From assembly GCA_038363925.1 (NCBI GenBank), contig JAQQWL010000008.1, positions 1-64,000 on the forward strand: a DNA stretch of 64,000 nucleotides, read 5' to 3'. Shown piece after piece: positions 31,965 through 44,497 of the stretch (the first letter of the stretch is position 1; each line of letters begins with the position of its first letter). This DNA is from Apiospora phragmitis. Lineage: Eukaryota; Ascomycota; Sordariomycetes; Amphisphaeriales; Apiosporaceae. Below the pieces are notes generated by a model. It was given only the letters and a program-made list of their open reading frames with translations, ran no database searches and had not been told where the DNA came from. A program made the position numbers and the translations under genes.

Positions 31965-33941
31965 CTAGGGCAAATCCATTATCTTGCCCGGATTCATGAT
32001 CCACTGGGGATCAAGTGCCTGCTTTATTTGTCTCATGACGGCGAGGGTCTCGGGGCCGACCTCCAGGAGCAGCGAGTCCTTTTTGCCCCAGCCGATGGAG
32101 TGCTCACCAGTGCATGTACCTTCCATATCGAGGGCTCGTTTGACCATGTTCTTGACACATACCTCAACCTTTTCCCGCTCTTCCTTGTCCTGTCGATTGT
32201 AGATGATGCTTTCATGGAAGTTGCCGTCGCCAATGTGGCCCAGGATACTGGCGAAAAGACCAAGCTCGTCCATCTCTTTCTTGCTGACCTCGATGATATC
32301 AGCGAGTCTGCTAAAGGGCACTGCAACGTCGGTGCTCCCTAAAATGGCTGTCAATACATGGTAATCCTTGGACTCGGATCTGCAAAAGGGACCAGAGACT
32401 ACAAGACTTACAGACTTCCTGGCCCTCTTTCCTGAGAGATAGCATGGACCATAAGGACTCTTTGCGAGCGGACCAGAGAAGCTTCTGCTCATTCTGGTCT
32501 TTTGCGAACTCGAAGTTTCCACCCTTATGGCACTTGGTGATGTTTTGGACTAGGCCAATGTGCTCCTTTACACTAGCCTTCGTGCCCGAAAACTTAAAGA
32601 ACAGCGTCGGCATCTCTTTCCAGACTCGTGGTGCAGTCGCGCCGCCCAAGTTGACCACTTTCATTTGCACTTCGTCCATGATTTCCATGGCTGCCACTGG
32701 GACTCCGGTCTGCATAACCTGGGCTGCAGCTGCAGCAGCATCGCGAATGGTAGGAAAAGTCACTACAGCCACAGAAAGGTCCTCGGGAACAACGGCAAGC
32801 TTCAGTGTTGCTGTTATCCCAGTCAGTCAAATCTCCGAAAACATGACGTTTTATAAACTGACCTTCTGTCACAAGACCGAGCGTGCCCTCAGAGCCAACG
32901 AATAGGCCGTTGAGATTGTAGCCAGCTGAAGATTTTCTTGGCCTTCGACGTGTCTTGATGACTGTACCATCCGCAAGTACAACCGTAAGATTGATCACCC
33001 AGTCTTTCATGGTCCCGTACTTGACTGCATTTGTTCCTGAACAGTTTGTTCCGACCATACCACCAATCTTAGCAATCGGGCCTAGCACGTGCGAGTTAGA
33101 GTCAGATTATCATCCCATATCGGACTGTGTGCGTGTGTGTGTATTTAATCGGCTCCGAGTTTTGTAGCCGAGGTGACATACCTGGATCAATAGGGGAAGA
33201 AGAGACCACTCTCCATCCTAGCCAGCTGGTCATTCAAATCCTGCCATCCGATGCTTGGTTGAACAACAATATCCATGTCGTCTTTGTTGAACTGTATTAT
33301 CTGGTCCATATAGGCGAAGTCGACACTAATACCACCATATGGTGCCGAGAAGTTGCCTTCCAGACTAGAACCCCCTGAGTATGGGATGATTGGAACACGG
33401 TACTTATGGCAGATCTTTGCGATGGTCGACACCTGCTGAGTAGACCTGGGTAGGCTACAGCTACGGGAAGCCCGTCAGGGTTTGATGACGACCACTCAGA
33501 ATAGCCATGGGCATGCAGGTCGTCAGGTTCAATGGAGATTATGTCTTCCTCTCCACCAATCTCGCGGCGGATTTCTCTCAGTGCCTGCCAAATGTGTAAG
33601 CCAAGTCGCCCTACTAGAGCCTGACAGAAACTCAAACTAACCGCTTCCATTTCGTCCAACGACGCATACTCCGGCGAAGGGATCTTGGAATCGAAAAGCA
33701 TAATGGGACGTGGCTTTGGGGCCTCGAACCCAGCGGCAGCTAGCGTGAACCCCAGGAGGCCCGCAGTAGCCGACAAGGCAACGACGGAGCCGCCGGACCA
33801 GGTCGGAGAACGCTGCTGAGGGCGAGCAACAAAGTGCAAGCGGCCATCTGTGCCACGGCCTGACGTTCTTCTCGATGCTGAGGAATAGAATGAGCGACGC
33901 CAAGCGCCCGTAAAGGGCCCGGCAAAATACTTGGCCGACAT
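31965..33941 (-). CDS. DLD1: D-lactate dehydrogenase (cytochrome c), mitochondrial
   Basis: FAD enzyme of the D-lactate dehydrogenase (cytochrome) family, oxidising D-lactate to pyruvate at the mitochondrial inner membrane. Start ATG 33941 ([20 protein letters not shown]), a basic presequence followed by an anchor [20 protein letters not shown]. Four introns: 33585-33641, 33082-33181, 32811-32862, 32339-32411. FAD-binding blocks: [30 protein letters not shown] and [21 protein letters not shown]-terminal blocks: [32 protein letters not shown] and [19 protein letters not shown]. Two compensating one-base shifts are needed, near 33447 (after VAVAYP) and in the CCCC run at 33193-33196 (GLFFP/IDPGP). 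The spliced total is 1695 nt, 564 aa. Confidence 0.93.
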
Positions 33942-36900
33942 ACAGAGAGTATCGTCCAAGCTGTTGTGTAAGTCGGTAGTCACTCACGGTCAATGGGAGG
34001 TTGCAACCAGGAGTGTAACGGTATGAAGCGGGTATATTTTCGTCCTAGGTCCAGTCTGCCTACAACCGCGGATCTGGATTTGATCTTGACGACTTTTCTT
34101 GGTTTCTCAGACGAAGGGTACCGCTTGTTGAGGTTTTCTCCAGCTTCCTCACTCCTGGACAGGCGCACAAACAAAGTAAAACCCAGCAATGGTGTAAGTG
34201 ACCTTGACTCAGAGGGTGCCAACAGGAGCAGAGCACGTGGCACTCTTAAAATGTGCTCAACCCGTTTGAGACGGACCAAGAAGTGACCTGAGATGTGGGG
34301 TCGTATAGGGATATATAAGTTGAAAGTATGTATGTATGCAGCAGGTTCAGGATGCGACACGATGTATAGGAAAGGGTAAAGAAGAAAGCAAGCACACGAC
34401 CTTAGCCGCCACCCACGATGAAGAAAGCAATCTTCAAGCACAAGACGCACACATTGCTCATGTAATAGAAATGTCAAGACAAGGGGGCTTGGCCTCTGAT
34501 GGGCTCGACTTTCCGAATCGATGACCAATACAGATTTGGAAGCATTTGGAGTGGATTCCCGTAAGATAGGAGATAATTTACGTGACCCCCGATGACGGTT
34601 AGAAAGGGAAAGGTGTCTTGCCGGGAACATAGGTCTTGGCCCAGGATATATAAACAGAAATCTGGTAGCTTCATACCGAGGGGGGGGGAAGGTATTCACG
34701 AGAGTAGAAAACGAGGGCAAGAGCTGGGTTTTTTCAGAGCCGCCCAGGCTGCCCGCCGGGCAACACACACACACACATGTGGCGACAGGTAGCACCCGAC
34801 ATACCGGTGAAGAGGCCCTGCCAAGTAGCAGGCGAGGGCAAGTTCCCTAATCTGGAGAGAACAAATGTTTGCTGACGGGATGTAGTCATCGGGCCATGGC
34901 CCACGTGTAAACGCGATGAAGAGCGACGATGGATGGAGTAAAGCGCGCGGGACTACCATCAGCCAGTCCCGGGGCGAGGGGGTAAAGAGTTTGTACCTTG
35001 GGCCAACAAGTCTCGGCCCGCGTTAAACTACTTCACTGGTCTGCTTTGGATTACATACCTACGACTTCAAGCCAAGTCATGTCTCTGAGCCACCGGCATT
35101 CTCACAGACATTGGCCCTGTTGGCAATAGTGGTGACTTCTGGGCAGCCAACTGGCAACTGAAGTATTCCAGAGCAGCAATGCCATGGACGTAATGGCTCA
35201 GGAAGATACTCCGCTGGCTTGTAAGTCGATCCCATGATTCGGAAATGATGTGGTACAAAGTGACAGCTCCAAAAAAAAGGAACATCACCTACCCTTGCCT
35301 TACTCACCATGTATCCCTCCAGCTCCTCTTCCCCATGGAAGACGGCTAGTCATGTCTTCAAGGTTAGTGGGAAGGATGGAGAAATGGGGGATGTTGCAGA
35401 GAAGGAGGGGTGTGCTGAGGGGTAAGTAATATCTGGCTAGGTGCACGACTTGCATACACGATCAACGTCAGCAACACCCCGTCAATTACAGCTTGAGCCA
35501 TAAAGATCCGGCCTTGGCATCGACGAAATACTAATAAACTCGCACCCAATTGCCAGCCCCTTTGGACGGCGCTGACGGCTGACTGGAGTGGTAGGAACCA
35601 ACCCATCAGAACCGTACACGACTGTTACTGTTACTGTCATAGGTGGCGTGCTTCAATGTTGTATTTTAACATGGAGAGCCCGCCGAGGAGGAGGCTCGAT
35701 GTTGGATCCTCAACCCTGTATACCAGATACCGGACCACCGATATCTCCAAACACACTGATAGAGTAGTTCGCTTTATAAGTGGGTATACCCAGGCAACTC
35801 CATGCCCGCTACTCCACACGATCCCTTGCTAGAGCGTTTGTTATAGGGTCAGATGAGCTTCGAAGTTCGTGGGACCCGGGAGAGAATTTGTGAACTCGCA
35901 TGTAAGTGACAGTCAGTCAGCGCGATGACCACCAGCACGCTGGCTTCTTGCCGCACCGCGACTAGCACGGCAACAGCGCGACGGCAGAACTAGAAAGTAG
36001 GAGGAGGTAAGCCTGCATGTTAACCTAACATACATTCATCAACAAGGTCATGAACATACCCTGTCTGCATGTCAGAGCAACACAGCACCGTAAAATCGAC
36101 GGGAAGAAAAGGCTCGTGACACTCTAGCGCGAGTATATAACGTGAGAACGAAGACACCACTGACGGTTGAAGACGGTTGAAGTTGGATGTTGCCGACGAC
36201 ACTGTGGACCCTAGAAACTACAGAGGATTATATCGCTCTGCTGGAGGTGGGGTGGTGCTGACCGGGGTAAGGTTTGGTCCCCAAATCCCCAGAATACACG
36301 GTTACTGGCAGCGGTGTTCAGCACCTTGCGTATGCAGTGTGACTCAAGGAGTATGTTAACAAGGCAACTCTCATAGAGCGTGGCAGGTCTTGGTTCCCAG
36401 GGCAGCACATCCGAGCCGACAGTCAACAGGCAAGGATAGAAGGAATCCCGAGGTGTTTGTTGTCGATCCTACATACTACTAGAGGCGGTCAACTGAAGAT
36501 CGGGTAAGGTGCACGATGGGAGGCCAGATGCTTCTATTGCGAATCTCATCCAAGCTTAAGTATGTGTATTTGAACACATCAGGCAGCTTGCCACTTTTCA
36601 GTATCATGAGAACTCCTGGCATCACCCAAATCAGCAATCCGAAGGTATGTCTCAGATTACTAGGGGCTTCCCGATCACCTCATACAGGACAAATAAGGAT
36701 TACGCGTTCAATCTTGAAGGCAGGAAATGAATGCACGACTGGCTAGGTAGGCTAGGGAACATCCAGCCATTGTCATTCATTGCATGTCCGATGGCATCGT
36801 GGGTTTAGGCACACAATTCACCGGTGAAGGAATCTTGTTTGCTCGCTGCGGCACATTTCAGGCACGGGGCGTTCTGGTTCCTGACGGGTCCAGGATCATT

Positions 36901-38327
36901 AGTCGGTCATACAACATGTGTATGTATGTGATAGCTCTGCCTGAGGGTCGCCGACTTGCATTCTGCCAGCCGATCCCGATTGTACCCAGACCTCCGCAGA
37001 CCTCCTTGAGGATGAGTTGTGTGACGCAGACCTGCTCCGTGTCGTAGCCTGTGAGGTATCGAGGCGCGAGAGACAACCTGCTGATGGATGCCCTTAACCC
37101 AAGCCACACTACATACAGTGGGGAGACTAATGGGTTGTATGCAGTCTTATACACTATTATCATATGGATTATATCATCCGTTTCTCGATAGCAATGGCAA
37201 ACGCCCATATCGTGTGGGATGCATTGTGGCAGCTCAACCCGTTTACATTGGGCAGCTCGGTGTTGCCGGTCGATCTGTACCCTCACCAGGACAATGGAAC
37301 CCATATAACTTGAGGGGTGCAGTGACTGATCCCCTGAGGCTGACAAGGTGGCACGATCATCTCGATCTTTTTGTAGCTGGCGCTTTTTACACTTGCTTAA
37401 GAAAGATCCTCTGATAAAATCAAGCAACCCTCCCCGAGGCTTACACCTCCTTTCCCTTCTATGGCGAGAAGGTCAGCCACTTAAGATTGCCGGCTTGACT
37501 GCGGTCATTGGCCGTGTCTGGGTGACCAATCGCATAACAGGTTGTTGTCGGAGAGATCTCCTGCAGTGGACGAAAAAGAACAAGAACAACGACGACCATG
37601 AAGATGACGAAGATGATACCGGCCCGGAAGGGAAATACCGACTACACACAAGATTGTACTATTCGGGCGAGCGGGCGAGCGGACATCAAGCAGCCATGAT
37701 GGGCTACGTATGAGCCGCCCCTCACGTCAATACAGGATCACGAGACAGTTCGACTTAATCTGCCGTGGCTGGACGATGACTTGGTTCCTCCTTGCTGCGT
37801 GGTGCGGAGTAGTAGTGAAAAGAGGGTGTACGATGAAGCAGATGAGTAGGTACTTGACCGCCGCATCCCAGAACATGCAGTTTGCTCTTGACAGATGAAA
37901 GAGCAGGGCCAGCGCCATACGTACATGGACGTGCATATCGTAGAGCCAACAACGTCACAAATGACAGTACCTTTGGCGGTGAAGCGGGATATGTTGTGTC
38001 GTGTTGAATTACTACATGCAGCTGTCGAGATGCCTTGGGTAAACTTGGAACCAGTATTGTTACGAGGCACGCAGGAACTCTATATTGCCCAAGCCTTCTA
38101 CTATAGCAGTATACATATACATCACAAAGGAGCAAGAGCGGAACCAACTGTTCATAATTCAGATTCTTCTCCGGGGCTGAATTGGTCGTCAGGTATCAAT
38201 TGGGTCTCATTGGACCATCCAATGAACAAACTACCTAGTAGAAAGCACAAACTTTCATGCCGTAGACTCCAGCCCCATGCAAGTAAAAGTCAACCATTTT
38301 TCGTGTCCCGTTTCCCAAATCCAGAAT
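33942..38327. other. 4.4-kb stretch with no recognisable gene
   Basis: Many short frames on both strands, none with a family signature or a convincing exon chain. It contains (GTAT)n-like and CA-rich tracts (near 34330 and 34762) and a G-run near 34681. It might hold non-coding transcripts or unrecognised lineage-specific genes. I see no transposon ends. Confidence 0.45.
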
Positions 38328-39430
38328 TTAGTGGCCAGCCAGAGTGTGGGCTCGGCGACGGTCACGCTCCTCAGCGATGGTGAGCTTGACACCCTTGCCC
38401 TTGGGCAGGGAGATCCAAGGCTTCTCTGAACCGATCACGAAGACGTTGCTCTCACGGGTAGCGAAGGTGTTGTCAATGGCATCCTTGATGTGGACGATGT
38501 TGAAACCACCATCGTGGCGCTCACGGTGGGTGATGACACCAGCACGACCCATGTTGCGACCACCAGTAACCATGGCGATGGCACCAGTGTCGAACTTGAC
38601 GAAGTCGGTAATCTTGCCACTGTCAAGGTTGATCTTGACAGTGTCGTTGACCTTGATGGAAGGGTCGGGGTAGCGGATGCTATTATATCACGTTAGCATC
38701 CAGTTGGGGTAGGGAATACATACAGCCATCGTCTCAAAGCTCCTTATCGATCATTTATTCCATATCCGCGCGAACGGGTGGTTCGACCAAAGCTTGATCC
38801 AACGACTGAATGATGGCTAACAGAACTTACGTTCGTGCATCGTGCGTAACCAAGAATGGGATGCCGCCCTTGCCGAGCTGGACGCGCTTGACCTTGCCGA
38901 GCTTGTACTCAGCCTCCTCCGCCTGGATGCGGTGGACGGTGAAGCGGCCTTTGGTGTCGTAGATAAGACGGAAGTGCTCGCCAGTCTTCTCGATGGAGAT
39001 GACGTCCATGAAGCCAGCGGGGAAGGTCATGTCGGTGCGGACCTTGCCATCAACCTTGATGAGGCGCTGCATCATGATCGACTTGGTCTCGCGGTAGTTC
39101 AGGGCGTACTTGAGACGGTTGCGGAGGAAGATGATGAGGGGCAGGCATTCTCGCTGCTTGTGAGGACCGGCCGAGGGCTTAGGGGCATAGACACCCGACA
39201 GCTTGTCGAGAAGCCAGTGCGAGGGGGCGCTCAAGCGCTTCTGGTGCTTCTTACTATTCGAGGAGAACGTATCAGCATCGCGAACTCATTTTTCTTTGAG
39301 GTCGTAGTAGTGGATATCGCGTGAAGGCTTTGGGAACTGCAAGGCATCGCAGTCGCCGTCTGCCAACAATGCGAATCCGGGCAGATGTGCTGATCAATTG
39401 GGATTGGAGTACTTACGGTCCTCTACCCAT
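38328..39430 (-). CDS. RPS4: 40S ribosomal protein S4 (eS4)
   Basis: Small-subunit ribosomal protein. Exon 1 is only 14 nt (MGRGP, ATG 39430). Introns 39254-39416 and 38680-38830 give 789 nt, 262 aa, the expected eS4 length. Motifs: [129 protein letters not shown] and [17 protein letters not shown]. It includes the S4 RNA-binding domain and a KOW motif. Intact. Confidence 0.97.
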
Positions 39431-40539
39431 CTTGACTATTGTGGATTAGTTGATCGTTGATCGTGGTCGTGAGAATGGGTGTCTCTGGATCAGTGAAGCC
39501 GGCTTGATGGGAAAAGTTCGAGTGTCGAAAAGCAGTGCTTGACAAATTAATTTTGGTAGGTCAGTGAGCCCCACTTTGAGAAAGTTTGGCCAATAGCCTT
39601 TCTATCTAGGGTAGGGCACCACAGCTTTTTCCTAGGTTTACCCGGAAGAATTGCGGGACAATCTCTCTGTGGCCTGTATCAAAGTAATGGGCTCACTTTG
39701 CTTACCTAAGTACATCCATGTGGTGTACTCACGTACAGGATGTTCCGCGTGTGCCAGATGTAGCGTGGTTTTATGTTTTAATATGGGGAATAGGGTCATT
39801 TTTTGGTGATAGGAAGAGTCTGCTAGATGCTCACGAACTGTTTGAATGGAGGATTAACACGGCCATACTATGGTATCCCAATTAGCAACAGTGATTATAG
39901 AGATCGTTCACCTCTTGAAGTGCTCCCACTCATATATGCGTGTTTGCTGCGAATTGGGTTCGACCGCTCGTCGCGATCTTTTTACTTAGGTATCCCAGTA
40001 CAGCAGTCGTCTACATTGGTATGTAGCTAGCTACCTTGCTGCTGGGAAAACAACGGTGATTTCCTGCAATGGCCTTGTGATGCAATGGTGTTTACCTTGG
40101 GTAGTCTAATAGAAATATTGATTCCCATGCCCTCAAGGTGTGCAAGGTGTGCGCGATCAGATCAAAAAACTGTCACGTATAAACCTAGGCATCCAGTGTG
40201 CTCTGCCCTCGCCGAGTCCCCTCAACTGTTTATCTGGTTTCTCTCTCACGCCTGTTCGAGAAGCTTTCCGTCTCGCTCCCAACCTGAAAAGGTTTCCACT
40301 TTCCGCGGCCTGCAACCCAGATCACCTGAATGTTGGACTAGACGTGTCCGTACCTGATCTGCTCTGAAAAATTGAACAGTCCTTCCTTCCAACACACGCA
40401 CTTGTCTAGTGTTGGACCGGTGTTTCCATACTCGCATCCTCTTTGGAAAGAGTCCTGATCTTCTATCCAGGACCGCGCCTGCTAGTGTTGGGCCCAGCTT
40501 GTCCATGCTTGTACTGTTCTGGAATGGGGCGATAAGGTG
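39431..40539. other. Intergenic, no gene recognised
   Basis: Upstream of RPS4 and downstream of the Myb gene. No extra gene. Near 40,330-40,500 a loosely repeated motif (TGTTGG...CTAG/GACC) recurs three times; it may be chance. Confidence 0.45.
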
Positions 40540-42198
40540 TCACCCAAGACCGCGTTTATCTTGAGATGATGGCATACCCTCCTGCGTTGGCGTTGTATCC
40601 TCTATGATCAAGCGCGCAATATCCATAGCTGTCCCGGCCGAATCGTTCCAATACATCCCGGATATGGCTTGAGATGCATCTGAACTGTCCTGATGCATCG
40701 AAGGAATCGGCCACTTTGGCATGTCCTCCTTCGAACTGCTGCGGTTCAATTGCGGCTCAAGCACCGACGACTTGGACCTGTTAAGAGAGTTCTCGATGTT
40801 CATCTCGATACATGGCTCGAGCAGACTGCCTCGCCCCGGCTCCTTGACTTGCATTGTCGTCTTCTCGGCGCTAGCAAATCTCTCCGGATACTTATTGCGC
40901 ATCCTGTCTCTCAGGTCGGTTGGTTGACGAGTCGAGAGATGGAATTGAGGATCTCTCTGTATTTTGGTCCACTGCGGACCATACCGTTCGAAGCCTTGCA
41001 ATATCTCCCGGTCATCCTGTTCGGAAAAGGGCCGACGACCACGCCGTTGGGACTTCTTGAACGGGCCCTTGATACCGAGTTCGCGCAAATCCTCAAGTTT
41101 CTTGCGATGAGCCCGACTCTTGCGCTGCTTCGGAAAGCCATCGTCATCATTCTGGACTGTGTAAGCCATCTCGGTTTCAGCGTCTTCCTCGGGTTCATTG
41201 AGTATGTTCTCTGACATGAGACCTTTCTTGGGCTTGGGCTTCGAGACTGGAACCTGTGGCCTGTCCACGTATGCCCTCTCCTTACGATTCGCCCCCGCTC
41301 TCAGTTCCTCGGGACAACATGTTCTGAACCTATCCTTGAGGTCGCCGGCACTTCGATCGTTGAAACTGTACTCGGAATCCTCTAGAATGTCCGTCCATCT
41401 TCCGACACCATGTTTCGACACGCCCAGCAACAAGTGGTTGGTTTCCTCCTCGGACCATTTCCTTCGTGGTTTAGCCGCTCGCCTTTTGGGCTTACCATTC
41501 GTGCTTGAGCCGGGCTCCGAGTCAGGCGCAGGACTCGCAAGTACTCTCTTGTCCGGCGTCGAATTCTTCAGATCCGGTGGCTTGACAATATTTGGCGCCT
41601 GCGGTGGCTCGGAGCGTGGACGGTCATCGAAGGAGCCGGAGGAGATCGGCGGGAATAAGGGCTGTGCCGTCTGAGGTGGTGGCTCGAGAAGTCCGACAAT
41701 GATCGGGGGGAACATGTGTGGTGGTGTGGCAGCCTTCTGCTTCTTCAGAGGCTGTGGCAACTGTACGAAATCCTCCTTGACCGGCCTCTTCTTTGTAGAA
41801 GACTCTTCGGATATCTCGGGCGTGTCGTCCAGAATCATCCTAATATCTTGGGATCGGAGCTCCTGCGAGGAGATATGATGCGAGAGGTTCCGGTCCACAG
41901 CGAAGCCACCATCTTTCCGAGAAAAGACTGAATTCGGGAAGCCATCGTCGGTCACAGACAGCAAAGAAGGCAGGGACTGCGTTGCCGACTGCCCCCCATT
42001 GCCATCCTTACCATCTGTTCTTTGGCCTGCGTCGGACTCGACCGGCGGGGGGTGTTGGCGACCGTTGGGCTTCGGTAAAGTGAAGCCATTGATGGGAGGG
42101 AGCTCGGCTTGGTGAAGTCGTGGGGTGGCTTCTGATTCGTTAAGGAGGTGTATCAATCGGGGCTCGATAGTGGCCATCGCGGCATTCTCGGTTGACAT
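40540..42198 (-). CDS. Double Myb protein with telobox-like motifs (telomere/subtelomere binding candidate)
   Basis: 552-aa single-exon protein from ATG 42198. Myb repeat 1 (about residues 242-300) contains RRKWSEEETNHLLLGVSKHG, VGRWTDIL and AGDLKDRFRT. The last closely resembles the telobox VDLKDKWRT of TRF/Taz1/Tbf1-type telomere proteins. Myb repeat 2 (about 387-440) has GRRPFSEQDDREILQGFERY, GPQWTKI and PTDLRDRMRNKYP. Two adjacent telobox-type Mybs recall fission yeast Teb1, which binds telomere-like promoter sequences. The N-terminal 240 residues are Pro/Ser-rich with a basic patch (KKQKAA, KRRAAKPRRK) that could be a nuclear signal. No dimerisation domain is evident. Telomere versus promoter binding cannot be decided from sequence. 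Confidence 0.85.
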   Translation of the reverse strand: MSTENAAMATIEPRLIHLLNESEATPRLHQAELPPINGFTLPKPNGRQHPPPVESDAGQRTDGKDGNGGQSATQSLPSLLSVTDDGFPNSVFSRKDGGFAVDRNLSHHISSQELRSQDIRMILDDTPEISEESSTKKRPVKEDFVQLPQPLKKQKAATPPHMFPPIIVGLLEPPPQTAQPLFPPISSGSFDDRPRSEPPQAPNIVKPPDLKNSTPDKRVLASPAPDSEPGSSTNGKPKRRAAKPRRKWSEEETNHLLLGVSKHGVGRWTDILEDSEYSFNDRSAGDLKDRFRTCCPEELRAGANRKERAYVDRPQVPVSKPKPKKGLMSENILNEPEEDAETEMAYTVQNDDDGFPKQRKSRAHRKKLEDLRELGIKGPFKKSQRRGRRPFSEQDDREILQGFERYGPQWTKIQRDPQFHLSTRQPTDLRDRMRNKYPERFASAEKTTMQVKEPGRGSLLEPCIEMNIENSLNRSKSSVLEPQLNRSSSKEDMPKWPIPSMHQDSSDASQAISGMYWNDSAGTAMDIARLIIEDTTPTQEGMPSSQDKRGLG

Positions 42199-43498
42199 CT
42201 GACGTAAAGCATGGAGAAGAAAGACATAGGAGGGGTTGCAATGGATGACAGGCAGGTGTGCGTTTCAACAAGAAGTAGGGACGACTATGGAGAGTACAGG
42301 ACAGATGGTCTATGTGGCTATACAACTTCGCAGTACCTAGCCTGGCTGAGATGATCCAAGATGGTACTCGGTCAGTACCTAAAGTGCCACAATCGGGCCA
42401 ACTCAGGTCAGTCCAACAGTCCAGTGAGGGTTACCTTCATGGACACAAAAGAACGGCTGGCTCATGTGAGCATCAATGATACCAGTTCTGGTACCGGCAG
42501 TTCTTCAGAGTCCCAGCAATATGGACGAGGTTCCATGGAGACTGGTGAACAGCTGTGGACTGAACCGGAGCTGGCGATGAAGGGTTGGACCTCTGGGGGG
42601 TTGGCGCCATTAACAACATCAACTTGGGATATACGGCAGTCGCCGAAAACCTCGCGGTCGAGTGGACAGGTAGTTGGAAATTTGCTCGCGACCGAGATGA
42701 AACCAATTATATCGAGCTGCAATCGACAAGTGCAGATGTAGTAGCAGTCGAAAGCAAGTATGAGTCAATTTGTCTGGGCTGTTGAAGCACGAAATGGGCA
42801 GGATTGGCAGCGTGGTATAGAGATAACATGATGATGCCCTTCTTTGGGGCTGATAAGCTGCAAGTGGTTAAGGTTGTAGGTTCAAGTTATTACCCCTCGC
42901 TGAAATGAGTCCTGGGCAACTTTGATTTAGGTGCTTCTAGCCCCCCCTTGCCCCCCAACCCCCCTAGCAGCCTAGCACCTAGGCAGCCGTGGCCGCATCT
43001 TAAGAGATACACCCCTGTCAATATCGCCTCTGTCGCCTCCAAGAATCCGGAGCTGGACACAGCCTTACCAAATCTCCAGTTCATCAACCAACTACTGCAG
43101 ACTGCTAATATAAGCAAAGAGCCTAGAACCTCGATTGGTTGGCATTGGAAAGAGCGAGACCAGAAAGCAAGACTACCTACATAGGTTACACATACACACA
43201 GATCTTGCTGTCGATCGGGTTCTTGACCACGATTTGGAGTACCTAAGTCCCATCCAGAAGACCCACAGTCTTGGTTGAATTAAGCGGGTAACCTTAAGGA
43301 TTTGGGTGAGTCGAGTTACACACACAATACAGATCAAACTTGAAGCCTTTACCCATCTCTCTCCCTTTCCTTTACCCAATCAGGGTTCTTTCGACAATCC
43401 CAATCGACTCTATGGTGTTCTCTTGACTAACTGGAGTTCACGAAGCCTCTTTCTTATCAGTCTTAGCCGCGTGGTACATCGACTCAATCATAACAACA
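42199..43498. other. Intergenic between divergent genes
   Basis: No gene recognised. Runs of C occur at about 42941-42966. Several TACCTA words lie near 42336, 42375, 43174 and 43240. Confidence 0.45.
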
Positions 43499-44154
43499 AT
43501 GACTTCTCAGCTGCCATTGTTTCCCCGTACTGTATTCACCATAGTAGAGCCGCTTTCACTGTACGTTCAGGCTAAACAAACCCTACATACCTAACACCCT
43601 ATATGTCAAGGACAGTGCTGGGCGGGCTTGGAAAGCGAGATCGCTAATCACCAGACACCATATAATCAGCATCGCTGGCTGTGCGGCTCCTCTTATCTCG
43701 GCCGACTGGTTCATCGAGGAGCAGATAGACTCGCCCCAGCTGTTACACCACAACGACAATGCTCGGTTGGTCGCATTGCAACTCGGCAATGCCTACGGGC
43801 TGCTCTTCATGCTTGGCGTCGCCGTCCTTTACACAACCACGGAGCTCAAGGTTGTCCGGAACTATTTGTGGGCACTGTGGATCGCGGATATAGGCCATAT
43901 CGGTATTACAGCCTACCTTCTCGGCTATGAAAAGTTTATATCATTCTCGGATTGGAACGCGATGACCTGGGGGAACATAGGGGCAACGGTAAGTGTGAGA
44001 GAATTGTTTAAATTCCTGCGCAAAGAGCCTCCTAACCAGCTAACCTTGGTTTCACATGGCATAGGCTTTCCTTTTCTTGACGCGGACGGCATATCTATGT
44101 GGTCTCTTTGGCGCGGCACCGCAGTCTCCATCGCCTATAAAGAAGGTACAGTAA
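43499..44154 (+). CDS. DUF7704-type fungal membrane protein
   Basis: Small multi-pass membrane protein of a fungal family annotated as DUF7704, function unknown. Start ATG 43499 (MTSQLPLFPRTVFTIVEPLS). Introns 43561-43669 (CTAATC branch, ATCAG acceptor) and 43989-44064 give exactly 471 nt, 156 aa. Splicing restores VEPLSLIAGCAAPLISADWF, then VALQLGNAYGLLFMLGVAVL, YTTTELKVVRNYLWALWIAD, IGHIGITAYLLGYE, FSDWNAMTWGNIGAT and AFLFLTRTAYLCGLFG, i.e. four hydrophobic segments. The motifs KVVRNYLxALWIADIGH and WNAMTWGN are the family's most constant parts. Confidence 0.85.
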
Positions 44155-44497
44155 GGCGTGCCGGTCCAGGCATGGCTCCGCCACCAGCCAGGCAGGCAAT
44201 GGCCACAAAACTTGTCATGAAATCACATTGCGAGCTTCCATATAAATCTCAAGAACTTCCTGAAAACCACCTCAAGCCAAAGCGATCAAAATAGCGCCTT
44301 AATTACTTACTCAACGAAATAGGCTCTGTCTATATATGTACTTAGTCACCTTGCTGTCAAGGACCAGTTGGGTATAATATTAAATTCCTCCTATAAATAG
44401 CGGCGGGATTCCTGATATCACTGCTGGATTCATCACTCATACATCTTGTGTCTTCTCAACTCACCAACCTCTCCTGGCGTCCCCAAAACTATATCAC
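44155..44497. other. Intergenic between convergent genes
   Basis: 3' flanks of the DUF7704 gene and the uncharacterised membrane protein. Nothing else seen. Confidence 0.5.

Noticed and set aside
36858..37427. 189-codon open frame on the minus strand
   Set aside because: Opens with a non-ATG codon, no recognisable domain, no neighbouring exon evidence. Kept as possible but unsupported.
37895..38383. 162-codon ATG-initiated frame on the plus strand running into the RPS4 3' end
   Set aside because: No family signature, unusual composition, and overlaps the RPS4 coding end; probably chance.
40330..40506. Three loosely similar TGTTGG...CTAG/GACC blocks
   Set aside because: Spacing and sequence are irregular; not enough to call a repeat array.
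42840..42915. tRNA-like segment with GTAGGTTCAAGTTATTACC
   Set aside because: Resembles a T-loop (TTCAAGT), but the stem does not pair well and no acceptor stem or anticodon arm could be drawn.
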